A stretch of 64,000 nucleotides of DNA from Phorcus lineatus (Eukaryota > Mollusca > Gastropoda > Trochida > Trochidae): positions 29,212,622-29,276,621 of the forward strand of contig OV121093.1 of NCBI GenBank assembly GCA_921293015.1, written 5' to 3'. The notes below the pieces were generated by a model that saw nothing but the letters and a program-made list of their open reading frames with translations, searched no databases and was not told the origin of the DNA. Of this stretch, positions 22,931 to 34,639 are shown one piece after another. The position numbers and the translations under genes were made by a program. The first letter of the stretch is position 1; each line of letters begins with the position of its first letter.

Positions 22931-25048
22931 ACAACACAACACACAGTTTATCTCCATCAAAACACAGACCAGTTGGCTTCTGTAAACCATCCTCTTCAGT
23001 CAGAATGTCTCTGATATACTCTCCTATGATGCTGAGATGAATCACTTTGTGTGCGTTACAGTCAGCTACCAGAATGTCCCCTGTATTGGTGGATGTGATT
23101 CCACGTGGATGTCTCAATGCTCTGTCTCCAGTAGGTGTGTATGCGAATACAATGTCACCAGACCGTGTCAGACAGATGACAGACTTCAGACCCCAGTCTG
23201 ACACCAGGATAGTGTCTTGTCTGGTTACATGAATGTTAAGAGGATGAATGAAGCTCTGTCCAATGCCAGGAAGCGTTGTGAAGGTCTTCAAGATGGTTCC
23301 CTTCATATCAATCAGATCCACAGAGGATGGATTATAAGAACCTGCCACCAGTGTTGACTGATCCAGAGCAGACAGACCCATGTACGTCTTACTTGTCTGT
23401 ATTGTAGACAGGAGTTCCAGGTCAGGAGTCAAAGCAACTGTGATGATATGTTGAGACGCAGGAAAAGACACAGCTACCTTGCCTTCACTGATAACTGTTA
23501 AACACCAGGGCTCACCAGACACTTTGAGTACACTTGAACATGACTGTCCTCCTTTAGTGTAAAATGATTTCAGACGTTGAGAGTTACAATCAGCAAAAAC
23601 TGTGACCTTGGTTCCTGCTACATTCATGACAAAACCATCTGTAACAAAGCAAATGTCTCTCTCATCAAGTTTAGCGTCGATAACTTCATCTAATACAGGT
23701 TCTGCTGTCAGGTCTATCTGCTGAATATTCCAATCCGCCTTGATTATCATCACATCCATCATTTCAATATGTTCCTTCAGTTGTGCAAGGTTGTGTTTAA
23801 AGCTGATGTCAGCTACATCTGTTCTGTCCTTCCTTTGTGTCCCTGTGACATCTGCTCCTGATCCAGACGACATATATATCTCAAACAGCTGCGCCTCATC
23901 CTCCAACTCCAGGGCCTGCTGGATGGACTGAGACTGCTGCTGGTACATCTGTAGATCCATTTGTTTTGTCTTCATCATCGACCTCAACTGATGCTTGTCT
24001 TGTTCTGTTTGATCCTTCACCTTCTTAATCAGCTGATCTTCCTTCTCTTTCAGTGCGTCTTTGGCTTCCTTTATGGTTTTCTTTATATCTGATTCCAGCT
24101 TGGAGCTTCCGGCCACTAAGGTTTTGGTTTGAGAATCTAGCTCTCTGATCTGGACATTTGTCAAATCAGTTTTCAAAGCCAGGTTTCGGAGACCTTCTTG
24201 AAGTCTTATTTTGACTTTTGTCAGCTGTGCTTTGATTGTGATGACCTCTTTACATATTCTGTGAGCTATACTGCAACAGATTGTACACAGAGGTTTGTCA
24301 CAGTCGTTGCAGAACAATTCTATGTTTTTCTCATGTTCGCAGCAAATAAATTTCTTTTTTTGGGGAGGCTTTGTTCCTGAATATTTCACAACTTCATGTT
24401 TCTTTGAGTTTGGCATCCTACTGTGTTGCTTCAGACATCCATCACAAAACAAAGCCTCACATTCGGAGCACCAATGTGATGCTGGAGTTGTCTCCCCTTC
24501 TTCTTTGCAAACTGAGCAATGGTCAGGTCCTGGAAAATACGCTCAATAGTAGTGTCACTATATCAATAAAGGATGTTAAATGAAAGATAACAATTGTATA
24601 ATACTAATATGTTATGCTGGCAAGTATGGCAATAGATTATATGTTCTTTGTCTTCAGAATTCATATTGCAAAATTAGTTATGTATTTGTCTTGATAGATA
24701 TCATTAAGGTTCATTTATATATTCAAACGATAACTTATTATCCATAAATCAGATGTTTGTTATACCTTGTGGGATTGAGTCCATGAGTCCAGTTAGAAGC
24801 AGTCCTGGTTTCAGCTGCCCCACCCACTCTTCCACAGGTCTGTCAGGGTGAGGCACTGGGGTCTCTTGTCTACACGTGGGACAGGGGATGGACCTGTTTC
24901 TCACAGCTTCTGTTTTAGTCTGTAAGTATTTCCCCAGACAGTTCTCACAGAAGCAATGCTGACATGTAAGGGTTACTGGTCGCTGAAACACTTCCATACA
25001 CACACTACAAGTAAGGAAGTCGTCCTGAAGCTTGCCTGCTGTCGCCAT
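22848..25048 (-). CDS. TRIM protein 2, NHL-propeller end replaced by LINE sequence
   Basis: Coding exons are 25048-24766 and 24529-22848, with the same phase-1 intron position as the paralogue, predicted 654 residues. RING ligands C14, C17, C29, H31, C34, C37, C56 and C59 and both B-boxes are intact, as is the coiled coil. It matches TRIM 1 along its length until DKLCVVLL. There TRIM 1 ends after ten more residues (WKGLHKYRFG), but here a LINE insertion makes the frame run on for 26 residues, about 24 of them LINE-encoded and read out of the LINE's own frame. The residues lost lie in the last strand of the propeller, which usually closes the ring, so folding may be affected. I chose the start by comparison with TRIM 1; an in-frame ATG further upstream exists but lies before the conserved acceptor. 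Whether the protein is stable cannot be seen. Confidence 0.88.
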
Positions 25049-25696
25049 TTTAGATTGTAGGTCTGTATTAATTGACAAATGGAATTTGTCACATTCAATT
25101 GAGAATGACAACAATGATGTTTCCTCTCTTTAAATTACATTTCAAATGACTTACATTTATCTTATTTTTATTTGTAAAGCCAATGTGTTAACCACATCTA
25201 CAAAAGTCACTCATAAAGACCATAAATCAACCGAGTAGGATGACAGAGATTTTGCACTTACTAGTTTAATCCCGTTTTACTATTTGTACATCATATATGC
25301 AGTCAATTCAAAACTATTTTCTGCTACGAAAAAGAGTAGTCATGTACACTGTCTAAAATAGACACCCGTAGAGACCCTCAACAACCTGATCTATTTTTAT
25401 GTACAAATAGGGTAGCTGACATTACACCATACTCATGCTAACAACACAGTTAAATTGTATCTAGTTAGAAGTGACACACTCATTGTAATAAAAACTAACT
25501 TATTTGTTTACATCAACGAACCCCTGTTTGTCATTTATGAAGTAATTTACTAAAAACGAAATAAAAGTATAAACTGACCACTACAGTATTCACGTATTCA
25601 ACTGATTTGCACTCTGTTGTTGCAAAATCAAATCATGTTGAAGAACACCTCATGTTCAGTTATATTTGTAATAGAGATAAGAATAAATGATCGTAC

Positions 25697-25821
25697 CTTA
25701 AGACCGGGTGTGGTTGAACTACGAGTAAGACTGACTGTATGCCTCTGTATGTCTGTCACTTCCCTGGTGACGGCTGTCATGTTCGTTGCTAGGTTGGCCA
25801 CCTTACTCCCTGTGTGAGACC
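25697..25821 (-). other. Putative spliced 5' untranslated exon of TRIM protein 2
   Basis: Acceptor ACTCATACAG/GGTCTCAC and donor GGTCTTAAG/GTACG, both matching those of 9692-9829. Upstream of the start codon the acceptor AATTAATACAG lies 14 bases before the ATG. The exon is 125 nt and open in one frame, but length and frame differ from the paralogue, so I take it as noncoding. Confidence 0.55.
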
Positions 25822-26186
25822 CTGTATGAGTAGTTACATGATACAAGATAAGAGTCTAAACGGGATAAAGAAGTTCTTTTCCATATCGTTATTAGTTTGC
25901 CCTATATTTGTTTTACTGATAATGACATTTCAAATGTGCAAATTGAGCCAATATAAACATACGCATTTCTAATCAATCTGACAAAGTTGAGCAAAACTCA
26001 TGTTGATTAAATTGCATGTAAACCAAATGATATAACGTACTGATGCTCATTAAAGAATGCACAAAATAAACAGTCTTACACGAGTCCTAGGAAGTGAGAG
26101 CTTTAAACAATACACAAAAATACTTTGAGAGAGTACATTGGACAGTGAGGATCTTTACACTTATACAAAGTTTTTCAAAATGTCTT

Positions 26187-26437
26187 ATGTAGGAGCCAGG
26201 AGAGGAAACACGATGAAGATTGAGTCGTGGCGATGTTGGTTTATTACAACATACGTAGGTACGTGTCCAGCTGCTGATCCCCACCGATGCATACTGGACG
26301 ATGGTCAAGGTGATTACCAAACCAGGGTCGGTGGTGTGAGCACGGGGAGATCGTCCTGTAGAACAGAGATACTGGCAACAACAGGAGTTTACAGAGTTTA
26401 TTCCTGTTTGAAAGTCGCATGGTCCAGAGTACAATAA
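26187..26437 (-). mobile_element. Possible solo LTR
   Basis: A 250-bp GC-richer island that on the minus strand starts TGTTATTGTACTCTGG and ends CTCCTGGCTCCTACA, with two AATAAA signals (GGAATAAACTC and GTAATAAACC) placed as in an R/U5 region. TG...CA ends fit an LTR. I could not find a matching target-site duplication or a second copy, so this is tentative. Confidence 0.35.
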
Positions 26438-26639
26438 CATTGGGACTCGCTATAATGGTCGGTAGGAATCTTTCTCTTCCATCTTTAACTTACAACGGTA
26501 TATAAACAGAGCCTACAACTTTAGGTATCTTTCTTAGGCATATCTCCCGAACTGTGTACTCGATGGTAGTATATAGAAGAGGCCTTTACGTGGCAGGGTG
26601 AGTTCTAGACCATTTGTACTACCTCGGTTAGTTGGATAT

Positions 26640-26712
26640 TCCTTTGGTTAAATCGGTAGAATGTTCACGGGTTCGAATCTCCAATCGTACTTCATATGCA
26701 CTAAAACTAATG
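26640..26712 (+). mobile_element. tRNA-like SINE relic
   Basis: An A-box-like TTGGTTAAATCGGTAGAATG followed at normal spacing by a B-box-like GGGTTCGAATCTCC. No acceptor stem is visible. Confidence 0.35.
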
Positions 26713-27003
26713 TCTGACGCGTTTGTTTGTCCTGACTAACAAAAAAACCCATTTTCCGTTCAATTTCAATAATAATCAAAATCAGTGACAGTAACAGTAA
26801 TCTAAAACAAACTTTGATATATTGGGCAAAATAAAATGCTTTGCATGAAAATTTAGATTTATATTTTATTTACTTATTTTTTCAACATAAAAGTAGTCCA
26901 ACTTGGTTAATGTGATTGTTCAAACTTTGGTGACGTTATGTATAAATGTGTAAACGTGTAAATGCGTGTTGTGCAAATGAAGCTAATATTCTAAGAATTG
27001 ATG

Positions 27004-27620
27004 TTAAACGCACTAGTGCACACCAATATTTATTTAACACAACGAATGCACAGATACTGAATATATCTCGATATCATTCGAGAACCTCACTCAAATAATC
27101 TACCTCGTGAGTTATTTAACGAATATCTACGTATTCAGGTAGTAAGGTTGATTTTTAAAGACCGGAAGTATTTAATGTTACGTTACAATGAATCCGCATG
27201 AACTATGATATCGGAAATATTAAGATTTTGCTTATAACTAAAAAACCGCTTTGGTCAATCTAAAAGCAATGCTAATGCTGTGTTATTAAGTCGGTTTATT
27301 TACAACATTGCTTTCATAAAACATAATTTATTCTTTGGTCTCAGTTCAGAGTTTAGGAAAATTCAATAGCTGCACATAATAATAGTTCAGACGCGTTTAA
27401 CTGTCTTTAATTTATCCGTTTTGTGCACAGCTAACCTTAGATTTGTTATATGGCCAAGCTGACAGCAGCTGTCTAAATTTGTTAATTGTTGATTGCAGGT
27501 CAAGTGTAAAGAATTTGAAGTATTTCATTGCATCGATAGAAACTTTAAGTGATTGCATAAGTCCTCGTAAACCTTATAGTAGCCAATTTAAACCGTAAAA
27601 GCGTGCACTAGTGCCTTTAA
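27004..27620 (-). mobile_element. TTAA-flanked MITE, element X, copy 2 (inverted)
   Basis: About 609 bp between TTAA 27004-27007 and TTAA 27617-27620, the reverse complement of 19789-20417 over its whole length. Its right-hand TTAA is also the left TTAA of the next element (Y copy 1). Confidence 0.85.
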
Positions 27621-28867
27621 CTCATTAACGCCGAGACAGCTTCACGGCTCAACGCCTGGGCCGCTGACCACAGACACTCCTCGCTGTCGCGAGACCAATT
27701 AGCTCAAAGAACCCGTCTCTTCGCGGGGGCCTTTGAGGGCCGTAGTTGACCGGACACTGTCTAGCCTTGTGCCATAAAGTCTTGATTGTTTTATAGTTTC
27801 GTGCAGATAGATGCAGGTGCTGGATATTGATACTTTACAGGAATATAAAATGTGATATTTCACCTTTGAGTTGATATTTTGCGGTTTTTCCGATTTCAGT
27901 TCATAAACATGCTCAAAGAGTATTTTCACATACGTTGATTTATATGCATTTTCATTTGTAAATACAAATACTGCATATCTAGACATCGTGTTGAGTAGAT
28001 ACGGTGTGTCGGTATTTCAACTATCTGAATTATAATTAAGGATTTATAGAGATGATATCCCGATTTAAGAGAAAGCAGGTAACATTAACGAATGTAATGA
28101 TTATTAATATTGACCAAGTGATTTATTCTGTTGGGACGGTGTCAACTCTGATAATTTAACATGTGCATGTATCCATTCAATGGCAGACAGGGTCGTGGAT
28201 CTATGAAGGATATTGTAGAAGTTAAAAAAACCCACGTGCATGCTAAAACTATTATTGTTACAGGACATTGATGCATTCAAGAAGTAAAGTTAAAATCAAA
28301 GTGTAACTTTCAATAACCTCAAATTCTTATCAAATGATTTATGAACACATGAACAAAAGTGTTTATAATAACGCTTCCTCTCGATTCGTCTTAGATATAT
28401 GAATTCAATGCGTTTAACAAATAAAATGTATCTGACAATGTTTCAAAATGGTAACTTCACAAAGACTACAATCGTTTCATTTGATTTAAACCTTTTTATC
28501 AAAGTGTTTATTTCCCCCTTCCAAGACCAACATATGCAGAATGCTTTTCATTTACAAAAAGTAGCATATTTTTGCACAAAGAGCAACGATTTTCATTTCT
28601 TACTGCTTTCCTGAGGATAGCATCTTATTTACGAAACTGTTATCTACACTTATGGATGCTAAACTGATTTTAAAATAAGTTCATTGTTATACTATACGAC
28701 GGACGCACATAGGCGTCTCTCGCTGAATAAGAGATGCTTTCTATTTACGCACATAGGCGTCTCTCGCTGTGAGAAACTGCTAATTAACCGACGCTTATAT
28801 GCGGCTCTCGCTGTAAGGATCTCATTATTTTGACGCATATACGCGGCTCTCGGCGTTAATGAGTTAA
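27617..28867 (-). mobile_element. TTAA-flanked DNA transposon, element Y, copy 1
   Basis: About 1243 bp between TTAA sites. The inverted ends read CTCATTAACGCCGAGA on both sides. One subterminal region (28695-28855) has four spaced copies of a CGAGAG.CGC.TAT..GCG motif, likely transposase-binding sites. Copies 2 and 3 are at 31427-32665 and 62110-63291 in the opposite orientation and are nearly identical. TTAA insertion suggests piggyBac or Kolobok type. No transposase is encoded. Confidence 0.9.
27699..27986 (-). CDS. Element Y internal open frame, 95 codons, function unknown
   Basis: It starts MSRYAVFVFTNENAYKS and runs toward the nearest transposon end. Copy 3 (62922-63209) preserves the whole frame with a few substitutions, while copy 2 (32297-32491) has lost four bases and is frameshifted. 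The first 50 codons are lysine- and tyrosine-rich and protein-like; the rest runs into GC-rich terminal sequence and may be noncoding. A donor-like CCT/GTAAAG near codon 50 would fit a captured first exon. I do not recognise a family. Confidence 0.35.
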   Translation of the reverse strand: MSRYAVFVFTNENAYKSTYVKILFEHVYELKSEKPQNINSKVKYHILYSCKVSISSTCIYLHETIKQSRLYGTRLDSVRSTTALKGPREETGSLS

Positions 28868-28869
28868 GC

Positions 28870-31090
28870 TTTCCCGTTAAACACGTTATTAAAATTAAAA
28901 ACTGTCCGTTTTAATGGCTATCACTTTCAAGTAGAGCCTCTTTAGTTCATTATATGCATATGACTAATAAAGAGCATGAATATATAGTAATATACATATG
29001 TAACGTGCGTGTGTAATTGAATGCTTATGTCAATGGAATCATGTTCCCCCAAGGGTGTGAGTGGGGAACAATTCATGATAGCAAGAGCTCTTGTATATGT
29101 ATCTCTGTCCTACTGTCTGTCCTCTTAACTCTTTAAGGAAATGATGGAATTTATATAGGATACCTGCTTGGCAGATCGAATTAGGAGAAAATTAATAAAA
29201 TGTTATTATGTAATATGCACACAATTAATTGTTTGGTTAAAATATCTATTTCTCTATATCTAAATAAAAGAGAAATGAACATGAGGAAAAGCAAAGCTAA
29301 GTTTATTTAGTCAATAAATAACGAATTTAACAGTTCATTGTATTTTCATTTCAAATAGAAACTTGTTTTTTTTTACAATTCAAAATTTGTTCATACCTTA
29401 GTAGAGATGTTAGCAAGAGTAAAGTTTCAGATCGTGGGTCATAATAAAAGGGACGTAAGTCATCTACTTTATTCAAACAACTACAATGACGTAACTGAAA
29501 AGAAAACCGTTAAACTTCCAGTGATTTATTGCAAACATTACATTTTTTAAATTTTAAAAAACATACACTTGATTTGGAGATTGTTTATGATGTTGTTGTA
29601 AATAGTATGGCCCTTCCTTCAATTCGATTACAATAAATCATACTTTGTCTCCATATACTTGGTGTGATATACAGTAGGTTATCAGTCAGCATTTGTCAAT
29701 GTCAGGTACTGAAAGGTCAACTTGACATTGGCCCGCTTCCAGCAGTGTCTACCTACTTTTGAAGTAGATAATGTAGAAAGTTATATGTTGACTCAACTTC
29801 GCCTCCTTATCAACATAGTGAATTGATTAGACCTATATCTATCTGTTTTATCAATCTGATCAAATTGACTAAATTTAATATTGTGTTTGAACTATATATT
29901 GCTATTTGTACTTTTAACATGGAAGCCCGAGTTTTTCATAATAATATTGAAACTTGATGATACTATTCAATGTTTAATATTTGAGAAGATTCAGTGTGTG
30001 TCTTGTTTGAAACCTTCAGATATTCCATTTTAGCCAAACATAGATAAAGATGCAACAGAGAAAGAGATATAACAGAGAAAGATAGTACATAGATATAGGT
30101 ACAACAGACACACAGGTGGGCGTCTTGGGGACATTCGAATTCACAGTCGCCCTTTGTACTTCCCAGACACACATTATTAGCCTGTTATTTATCAATTAAG
30201 AAGGTGACTAGTAAATAAACAGTATGCAGGCTTTATCCTTATAAAATCTTTAACTGTTGATTTGATATAATGATAATGTGTTGAAGCAGACTTTCAACAA
30301 ATACCCGTGTTGTTTATTCATTCGGCTGTTTGGAACTAGTTATTGTATATTCATATCTTGTTGAGGTGTTGTCGATAATATATTTATCTATTTTCAACTT
30401 CAATAAATTCTAAAATCAGGTTTAGTTGATTTTGACTGTCTACTAGAATCTATATCTACACAATTTCAGCATTCTCATACCATTCGTCTCATTACTGAAA
30501 TTGGTTTCAGGACATTATACATTCTAGAGCTTTTAATCTTTGGAATATTTCTATCAAACAGAAATTGTTGTTTTAACAACACCACAGCTATCAAGAGATA
30601 ACAAAGCGTAAAAATCATAAGATATGGCACTGAAGAGGAGGTTGACGTCGAGAGCACGATTTGATCCAGGGCTAAAAGATTTTAAGAGATTTAATAAGAA
30701 AATTGCCGTAGTCTTGATACGGCCATCTTTGTTTATATCCTCTGTTTACGTCCCACAATCCTTTGCGCGATCTTGCAAATAATACGCCCCTTCTATTTAT
30801 AGTACCAAGTCGATTCGGGAATGCCCTTTCGTTTAATTGTAATTATTTCAATGAATTTTGGTCCGATTGTCGTTTTGTTTGAAATAAACGTTTTCTAATT
30901 TTGCAATGAATATGTTAAAATAACTTAGAAAATTATGCAAAGATAAAAATGGATCTTTAACAAGTTATTCGGGCTTGCGCAAGTATAGGCAATGCGTGGC
31001 TACTTGCTCACTGTCATTTACGTTTAATAGTTCAGCTGTTAAAGGGTCGCAGAGTATGAAAAGTATTATAAAGAGGTTACAGTCGAGGTT
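28870..31090. other. Intergenic DNA, no gene seen
   Basis: Only short unsupported open frames. A small hairpin (GTTCCCCC and GGGGAAC arms) lies at about 29045-29075. The stretch 30700-30830 is less AT-rich, but no gene start could be tied to it. Confidence 0.45.
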
Positions 31091-31109
31091 TGTGGTCGAA
31101 AACCAGACA

Positions 31110-33400
31110 GTGGCGCGCGTCAATGACTAAAACGTAATTTTGGAAACTAATTTACAACAGAAACAAAGATGAATATCGATTGGTAGCATTTAGTAGGTCA
31201 TATAATTGATGTGCATGTACGAATAATTGGACGCAGAATTTCAACTTCCTAACATTTATAAGGCTGTTTTCCATTTATCATTGAAACGAAGAAATTATCG
31301 TAATTTTGATATTTTAGAAATAAATATTCAAGTTTAAAGGGGTGATTTGAACTTGACTTAGGTCATATGGTATTTCAAATCGTATCCTAGACACACACAA
31401 AATCATAAAGCATACTCTGTGTCACTTTAACTCATTAACGCCGAGAGCCGCGTATATGCGTCAAAATAATAAGATCCTCACAGCGAGAGCCGCATATAAG
31501 CGTCGGTTAATTAGCAGTTTCTCACAACATGTAAATAGAAAGCATCTCTTATTCAGCGAGAGACGCCTATGTGCGTCCGTCGTATAGTATAACAATGAAC
31601 TTATTTTAAATCAGTTTAGCATCAATAAGTGTAGATAACAGTTTCGTAAATAAGATGCTATCCTCAGGAAAGCAATAAGAAATGAAAATCGTTGCTCTTT
31701 GTGCAAAAATATGCTACTTTTTGTAAATGAAAAGCATTCTGCATATGTTGGTCTTGGAATGGCAAAATAAACACTTTGATAAAAAGGTTTATTAAATCAA
31801 ATGAAACGATTGTAGTCTTTGTGAAGTTACCAATTTTGAAACATTGTCAGATACATTTTATTTGTTAAACGCATTGAATTCATATATCTAAGACGAAACG
31901 AGAGGAAGCGCTATTATAAACACTTATGTACATGTGTTCATAAATCGTTTGATAAGAATTTGAGGCTATTGAAAGTTACACTTTGATTTTAACTTTACTT
32001 CTTGAATGCATCAATGTCCTGTAACAATAATAGTTTTAGCATGCACGTGGGTTTTTTTTAACTTCTACAATATCCTTCATAGATCCACGACCCTGTCTGC
32101 CATTGAATGGATACATGCACATGTTAAATTATTAGAGTTGACAACGTCCCAACAGAATAAATCACTTGGTCAATATTAATAATCATTACATTCGTTAATG
32201 TTACGTGTTTTCTCTTAAATCGGGATATCATCTCTATAAATCCTTAATTATAATTCAGATAGTTGAAATACCGACACACCGTATCTACTCAACACGATGT
32301 CTAGATATGCAGTATTTGTATTTACAAATGAAAATGCATATAAATCAACGTATGTGAAAATACTCTTTGAGCATGTTTATGAATTGAAATTGGAAAAACC
32401 GCAAAATATCAAGTCAAAGGTGAAATATACATGTTATATTCCTGTAAAGTATCAATATCCAGCACCTGCATCTATCTTCACGAAACTATAACACAATCAA
32501 GACTTTATGGCACGAGGCTACACAGTGTCCGGTCAACTATGGCCCTCAAAGGCCCCCGCGAAGAGACGAGTTCTTTGAGCTAATTGGTCTCGCGACAGCG
32601 AGGAGTGTCTGTGGTCAGTGGCCCAGGCGTTGAGCCGTGAAGCTGTCTCGGCGTTAATGAGTTAAGTGTTCTCAATGACGAAGATCAAAGTTTGAGACTC
32701 CGAGACCATGAGACCCCTAACGGTCAAAGAGGTTCTTAACTATTAAGATGTCAAATTGTGGATCCAATAAAATCCCCTAAAAGGTTAAATTTTGTATAAA
32801 AGACATCCTGGAAGACGGGGAAATTAGTTTAACATATAAAAAAAAAAAAGCCTGATGAGCTGGACAGTGGCGCGCGTCAATGACGCAAACGTAATTTCGG
32901 AAACTGATTTATAACAGATCATAACAGATGACTATCGTTTGGTAGAGTTTAGTAGGGCATTTAGTTAATGTGCATGTGCGCAAAACTGGACGCAGAATTT
33001 CGACTTCCTAACATTTATAAGGCTATTTTCAGTTTATCATTGAAAAGAAGACATTTTCGTAATTTTGATATCTTAAAAATAAATGTTCAAGTTTAAAGGG
33101 GTGATTTGAACTTAACTCAGGACATATAGTATTTCATCTCGTATCCTAGACACACACAAAATCATAAAGCATACTCTGTGTCACTTAAAGTGTCCTCCAT
33201 GACTAGGAAGATCAGAGTTCGAGACTCCGAGACCATGAGATCCCTAAGGGGTTGTTAACTATTTAGATCTCAAATTGTGGAATCAATTAAAGCACCATAA
33301 AGGTTAAATTTTGTATAGAGACATCTTGGAAGATGGGGACATTATTTTGATATATTCTTTATATAATTTTAACATATAATGAAGCCTGATGAGCTACCGT
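31110..33400. repeat. Tandem duplication, first unit split by element Y
   Basis: Unit 1 starts near 31110 (CAGTGGCGCGCGTCAATGAC) and, once element Y is removed, ends near 32860. Unit 2 covers 32865-33400 and starts with the same words. Both contain CCTAACATTTATAAGGCT, TTTAAAGGGGTGATTTGAAC and a tRNA-like tail (GACTCCGAGACCATGAGA). Unit 2 preserves the empty insertion site TTAA 33185-33188. Confidence 0.88.
31427..32665 (+). mobile_element. TTAA-flanked DNA transposon, element Y, copy 2
   Basis: TTAA 31427-31430 and TTAA 32662-32665 bound 1231 bp. It lacks one of the four subterminal repeats (about 20 bp removed at 31529) and its open frame is frameshifted. The flanks match the uninterrupted duplicate at 33170-33210. 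Confidence 0.9.
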
Positions 33401-33895
33401 GCCAATAGCTATATTTTCATCTATCATTATCATTGAATACTCATTTCGTGTTTAGGATACAGGGAATACTTCTAATGAATGTTTTTAGTCTTTTAGTCAT
33501 TAAATAGAATGGTACAAATTATCAATTGGCTCAGTCAATTTCGATATAGGTTTTATCGACAGTATGCGCTTTAAAACTAAATTCGTTTTCATGTGCAAGA
33601 TTGGAAAGAAAATACTGCTTTACATTTAAGTGAGTTTTTGTTAAGAGCTGATATGCCCAAAGTTCATTCTGGGTGGGCAATCTCTTTCCATGTCCACTTG
33701 TATTTAATCAGGGAATAACTTTTTCATGACACACTTGTACATTTATGGACATTTATTTTCATTTTAACATCTTTTAGTTATGATTTGTCAATGATTTGTA
33801 CATGTTTACTAAAGTCTATATGTATGTGTGCTGAACTTTCGTGTGTATCTTTAGCTCTTGAAATATTTTGAACTCGACAACAGCAAACAAATTAC

Positions 33896-34026
33896 CTGAG
33901 CCCCCACATGCGGGTGTCTGACTGTGATATCACTGACTGTATCATGTTCAGTCGTGTACAGCATTATATCTCCACTTTCACCTTGACTTATCTTACAAGG
34001 ACAGTCATTTACACACTGCATGTGAT
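33896..34026 (-). promoter_or_regulatory. Orphan promoter and leader exon, homologous to the promoter of the 36-kb gene
   Basis: On the minus strand the sequence from 34026 to 33960 matches 35959-36021 on the plus strand almost base for base (CATGCAGTGTGTA, CTGTCCTTGTAA, ATAAGTCAAGGT) and both end in a TATA-like element (GATATAATG and GAATATAAGG). Downstream on the minus strand is a leader that ends at a donor GGGGGCTCAG/GTAATT at 33896. No coding exon follows, so this looks like the start of a lost or displaced paralogue. Confidence 0.5.
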
Positions 34027-34453
34027 TGACAAGTATAGAGGCTATACATGTATATTAGTTTGACTTTGAAAGCATGTCTAGATAGGATATTATTGCAGAA
34101 GTTCGAATAGCAGGCTTAATTTAAAGAAACAATAAATTCTGGACTTTTAGACTCATATATCACATATTGCCTTTTTGAAAAAAGTTGGTTTCCATTGAAC
34201 CACACTCTCTCAGTATCACATATGTAGACTTAAAAAGTACTTATAAGTATTATCAACAAATCTTGCACTGTCTTAATAATTTATTTTCATCAAATAATCC
34301 TTCAAAACTCTTTATATTATTTAATCTTATAACTTGTAACACAGATGTTCATCTACACCAGATTTTAGCATCTATAATTACGGCGTTTTTATCTTTGCAC
34401 TTAAAATGCAAATTACTCATTATATACCACTCTCATCCATTTCGACAGCTTTT

Positions 34454-34491
34454 ATCATCATCATCATCATCCTCATCATCATCATCATCAA
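34454..34491 (+). repeat. (TCA)n microsatellite
   Basis: About twelve TCA units with one interruption. It generates a run of serines in one frame, which I do not consider coding. Confidence 0.9.
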
Positions 34492-34639
34492 ATTTCATTT
34501 AATTCAACATTTAGGTAATATAATTTGAGAAACAATAATATTTCCAGGATTTGAAAGTCAAAAAAAACAAACTGTTTGATAAAGTTATATTTTGTAGAAC
34601 GTTAACTTCTGAAGATCGATAATTGAATAGACAAAATGC

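Larger units (their letters stand above)
18400..25830. repeat. Segmental duplication, unit 2 (TRIM unit)
   Basis: Pairs with 2770-9835 in the same order and orientation (landmarks listed there). Compared with unit 1 it has gained an X element at 19789-20417 and a LINE at 21155-22930. Confidence 0.85.
33375..34630. repeat. Segmental repeat, copy 2 (pairs with 16715-17910)
   Basis: Collinear with 16715-17910 and retains a promoter-like segment (33960-34025) missing from the other copy. A TCA microsatellite has grown near the right end. Confidence 0.8.

Noticed and set aside
26138..26437. Overlapping open frames of about 100 codons on both strands
   Set aside because: They fall in the GC-richer possible LTR, and neither has recognisable motifs.
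34185..34502. 105-codon frame ending in polyserine
   Set aside because: The serine run is the TCA microsatellite, and the rest lies in a duplicated noncoding block whose other copy does not keep the frame.
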